A stretch of DNA of 64,000 nt from Actinorugispora endophytica. GTDB taxonomy: Bacteria > Actinomycetota > Actinomycetes > Streptosporangiales > Streptosporangiaceae. The notes beneath the pieces are model-generated. The model saw only the letters and a list, made by a program, of their open reading frames with translations. It was not told the origin of the DNA and did not search any database. The position numbers and the translations under genes were made by a program. Position 1 is the first letter of the stretch. Each line of letters starts with the position of its first letter. Where the stretch lies: NCBI RefSeq assembly GCF_004363075.1, contig NZ_SNYN01000001.1, forward strand, positions 811,602 through 875,601, read 5' to 3'. Positions 62,578 through 64,000 of the stretch are shown here, piece by piece.

Positions 62578-64000
62578 TCAGTCGACCCGTTCCTGCCCGG
62601 CGGCCCAGGCACGCAGCTCCTCGGCCGCGGCCTCCTTCCCCATGGGGCCGTTCTCCAGGCGCAGCTCCAGCAGGAACTTCCACGCCCGGCCCACGACGGG
62701 GCCGGGACCCACACCGAGGACCTCCTGGATCTCGTTGCCGTCGAGGTCCGGGCGGATCCGGTCCAGTTCCTCCTGCTGCTCCAGCTGCTCGATACGCAGT
62801 TCGATGTCGTCGTACGCGCGGGCCAGCGCGGCGGCCTTGCGCCTGTTGCGGGTGGTGCAGTCGGCGCGGGTCAGGATGTGCAGGCGCGACAGCAGCGGCC
62901 CCGCGTCGCGGGCGTAGCGGCGCACCGCGGAGTCGGTCCACTCGCCCTTGCCGTAGCCGTGGAACCGCAGGTGCAGGGCGACCAGCTTGCTGACGTCGTT
63001 CACGACGTCCTTGGGAAAGCGCAGCGCGCCCAGGCGGCTCCTGCTCATCGACGCGCCCACCACCTCGTGGTGGTGGAAGGTCACCCGGCCGCCCGACTCG
63101 AAGGCCCGGGTCTTGGGCTTGCCGATGTCGTGCAGCAGCGAGGCCAGGCGCAGCACCAGGTCGGGCGCCATACCGCGGGCGCGCTCCAGCTCGACCGCCT
63201 GGTCGAGGACCGTCAGCGAGTGCTCGTAGACGTCCTTGTGGCGGTGGTGCTCGTCAATGGCCAGCCTCATCCTGGGAAGCTCGGGGAGCACGTGGTCGGC
63301 GATCCCCGTGTCCACCATCAGGGCGACGCCGACCCGCGGCGCGGGACTCAGCAACAGCTTGACGAGCTCGTCGCGGACCCGTTCGGCCGAGACGATCCCG
63401 AGCCGGTCCGACATCGCGGTCGCGGCCTCCCGCACCGGTCCGTCGATGGCGAACCCCAGCTGCGCGGCGAACCGGACCCCCCGCATGATCCGCAGCGGAT
63501 CGTCGCTGAACGAGTCCTCGGGCCTGCCGGGCGTGCGGAGCCTGCGCGCGGCCAGGTCCGCGAGCCCCCCGAACGGGTCCACGAACTCGCCGCCGGGAAG
63601 CCTGACCGCCATCGCGTTGACCGTGAAGTCGCGCCGGACCAGGTCCTCGTACAGCGAATCGCCGTAACTCACGTCGGGCTTGCGGGACTTGAGCCGGTAG
63701 GACTCGCTCCGGTAGGTGGTGATCTCCACCTGGTGGCCGTTCTTGCGCAGGCCGACGGTGCCGAACTCGATCCCGATCGTCCACACCGCGTCGGCCCAGC
63801 CGTCGACCAGTTCCAGGACGCGCTGGGGCACCGCGTCGGTGGTCAGGTCGATGTCGTGCACCTCACGCCCGAGCAGCGCGTCGCGGACGGGGCCGCCGAC
63901 GACCGCCAGCTCGTGCCCCGCCCCGGCGAAGCGCTCCCCCAGTTCGGTGACGACCGCGCCGACCGAACCCAACAGCGAGGCGACCGCCGCCCGCTGCTCG
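62578..64000 (-). CDS. cca: CCA-adding tRNA nucleotidyltransferase, 5' end beyond window
   Basis: About 473 residues are visible; the frame is open at the right edge, so the start lies outside. The nucleotidyltransferase head has VVGGPVRDALLGREVHDIDL and RRDFTVNAMAVRLPGGEFVD. RNA-binding RGVRFAAQLGFAID follows, and the HD domain has LASLLHDIGKPKTR with FHHHEVVGASMSRSRLGALR. It builds or repairs the 3'-CCA of tRNAs, which matters here as none of the three tRNA genes in this window encodes CCA. Confidence 0.94.
   Translation of the reverse strand, partial: EQRAAVASLLGSVGAVVTELGERFAGAGHELAVVGGPVRDALLGREVHDIDLTTDAVPQRVLELVDGWADAVWTIGIEFGTVGLRKNGHQVEITTYRSESYRLKSRKPDVSYGDSLYEDLVRRDFTVNAMAVRLPGGEFVDPFGGLADLAARRLRTPGRPEDSFSDDPLRIMRGVRFAAQLGFAIDGPVREAATAMSDRLGIVSAERVRDELVKLLLSPAPRVGVALMVDTGIADHVLPELPRMRLAIDEHHRHKDVYEHSLTVLDQAVELERARGMAPDLVLRLASLLHDIGKPKTRAFESGGRVTFHHHEVVGASMSRSRLGALRFPKDVVNDVSKLVALHLRFHGYGKGEWTDSAVRRYARDAGPLLSRLHILTRADCTTRNRRKAAALARAYDDIELRIEQLEQQEELDRIRPDLDGNEIQEVLGVGPGPVVGRAWKFLLELRLENGPMGKEAAAEELRAWAAGQERVD

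Overview
The window is very GC-rich, most genes end their codons in G or C, and GTG or TTG starts are common. It carries conserved actinomycete markers: a conservon, the bacterial proteasome activator Bpa, a zinc-type S18, the rpsF-ssb-rpsR-rplI block beside dnaB, and a short actinobacterial inositol-phosphate synthase. I infer a filamentous actinomycete, most likely of the Nocardiopsis/Streptomonospora group. The genus call is inference; the class-level call is firm. Gene order resembles the origin-proximal core of Streptomyces-type chromosomes.

Layout. 1-2.7 kb: decayed accessory DNA (tail of a WbqC-like gene, relaxase-like debris, and an Eco57I-type DNA methylase pseudogene split by a 368-bp element with terminal inverted repeats and a TA target duplication). 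It abuts the 3' end of tRNA-Ser(GGA). 2.9-12.7 kb: SRP RNA, dnaX, dnaE, ybaB, recR, then the aspartate-pathway pair lysC-asd. 13-19 kb: small secreted protein, GntR regulator, NADAR and HXXEE proteins, serS, bpa and a quinone oxidoreductase. 19-34.7 kb: an EspI-like ParA ATPase with a tandem-repeat proline-rich head, a two-subunit CoA-transferase, tRNA-Ser(TGA), PIG-L deacetylase, a beta-clamp gene, mdh, several single metabolic or unknown genes, a SpoIIE-type phosphatase, a small GntR regulator with two divergent small genes, and tRNA-Ser(CGA). 34.7-41 kb: tadA with two TadA-associated paralogs, upp, small membrane and PH-domain proteins, and a MerR-beta-clamp fusion. 41-54.5 kb: dnaB with a dense DnaA-box cluster upstream, a MATE exporter, a PGRP amidase, rplI-rpsR-ssb-rpsF with a probable S6:S18 leader, a GT87 glycosyltransferase, a class A PBP, padR and ino1. 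54.7-64 kb: a membrane-anchored protein, an MFS transporter, an alpha/beta hydrolase, a conservon (cvnA-D) with a StyA-like flavin monooxygenase as fifth gene, and the CCA-adding enzyme cut by the window edge.

How genes work together. Replication genes recur (dnaX, dnaE, recR, a beta clamp, the clamp-derived fusion, ssb, dnaB), and three clusters of DnaA-box-like sequences lie in intergenic DNA. Serine-codon decoding is also concentrated here: three tRNA-Ser genes and serS. Two families of dispersed repeats run through the window. One is a MITE-like element with three copies. The other is a long palindrome family with two copies, each just 3' of a gene.
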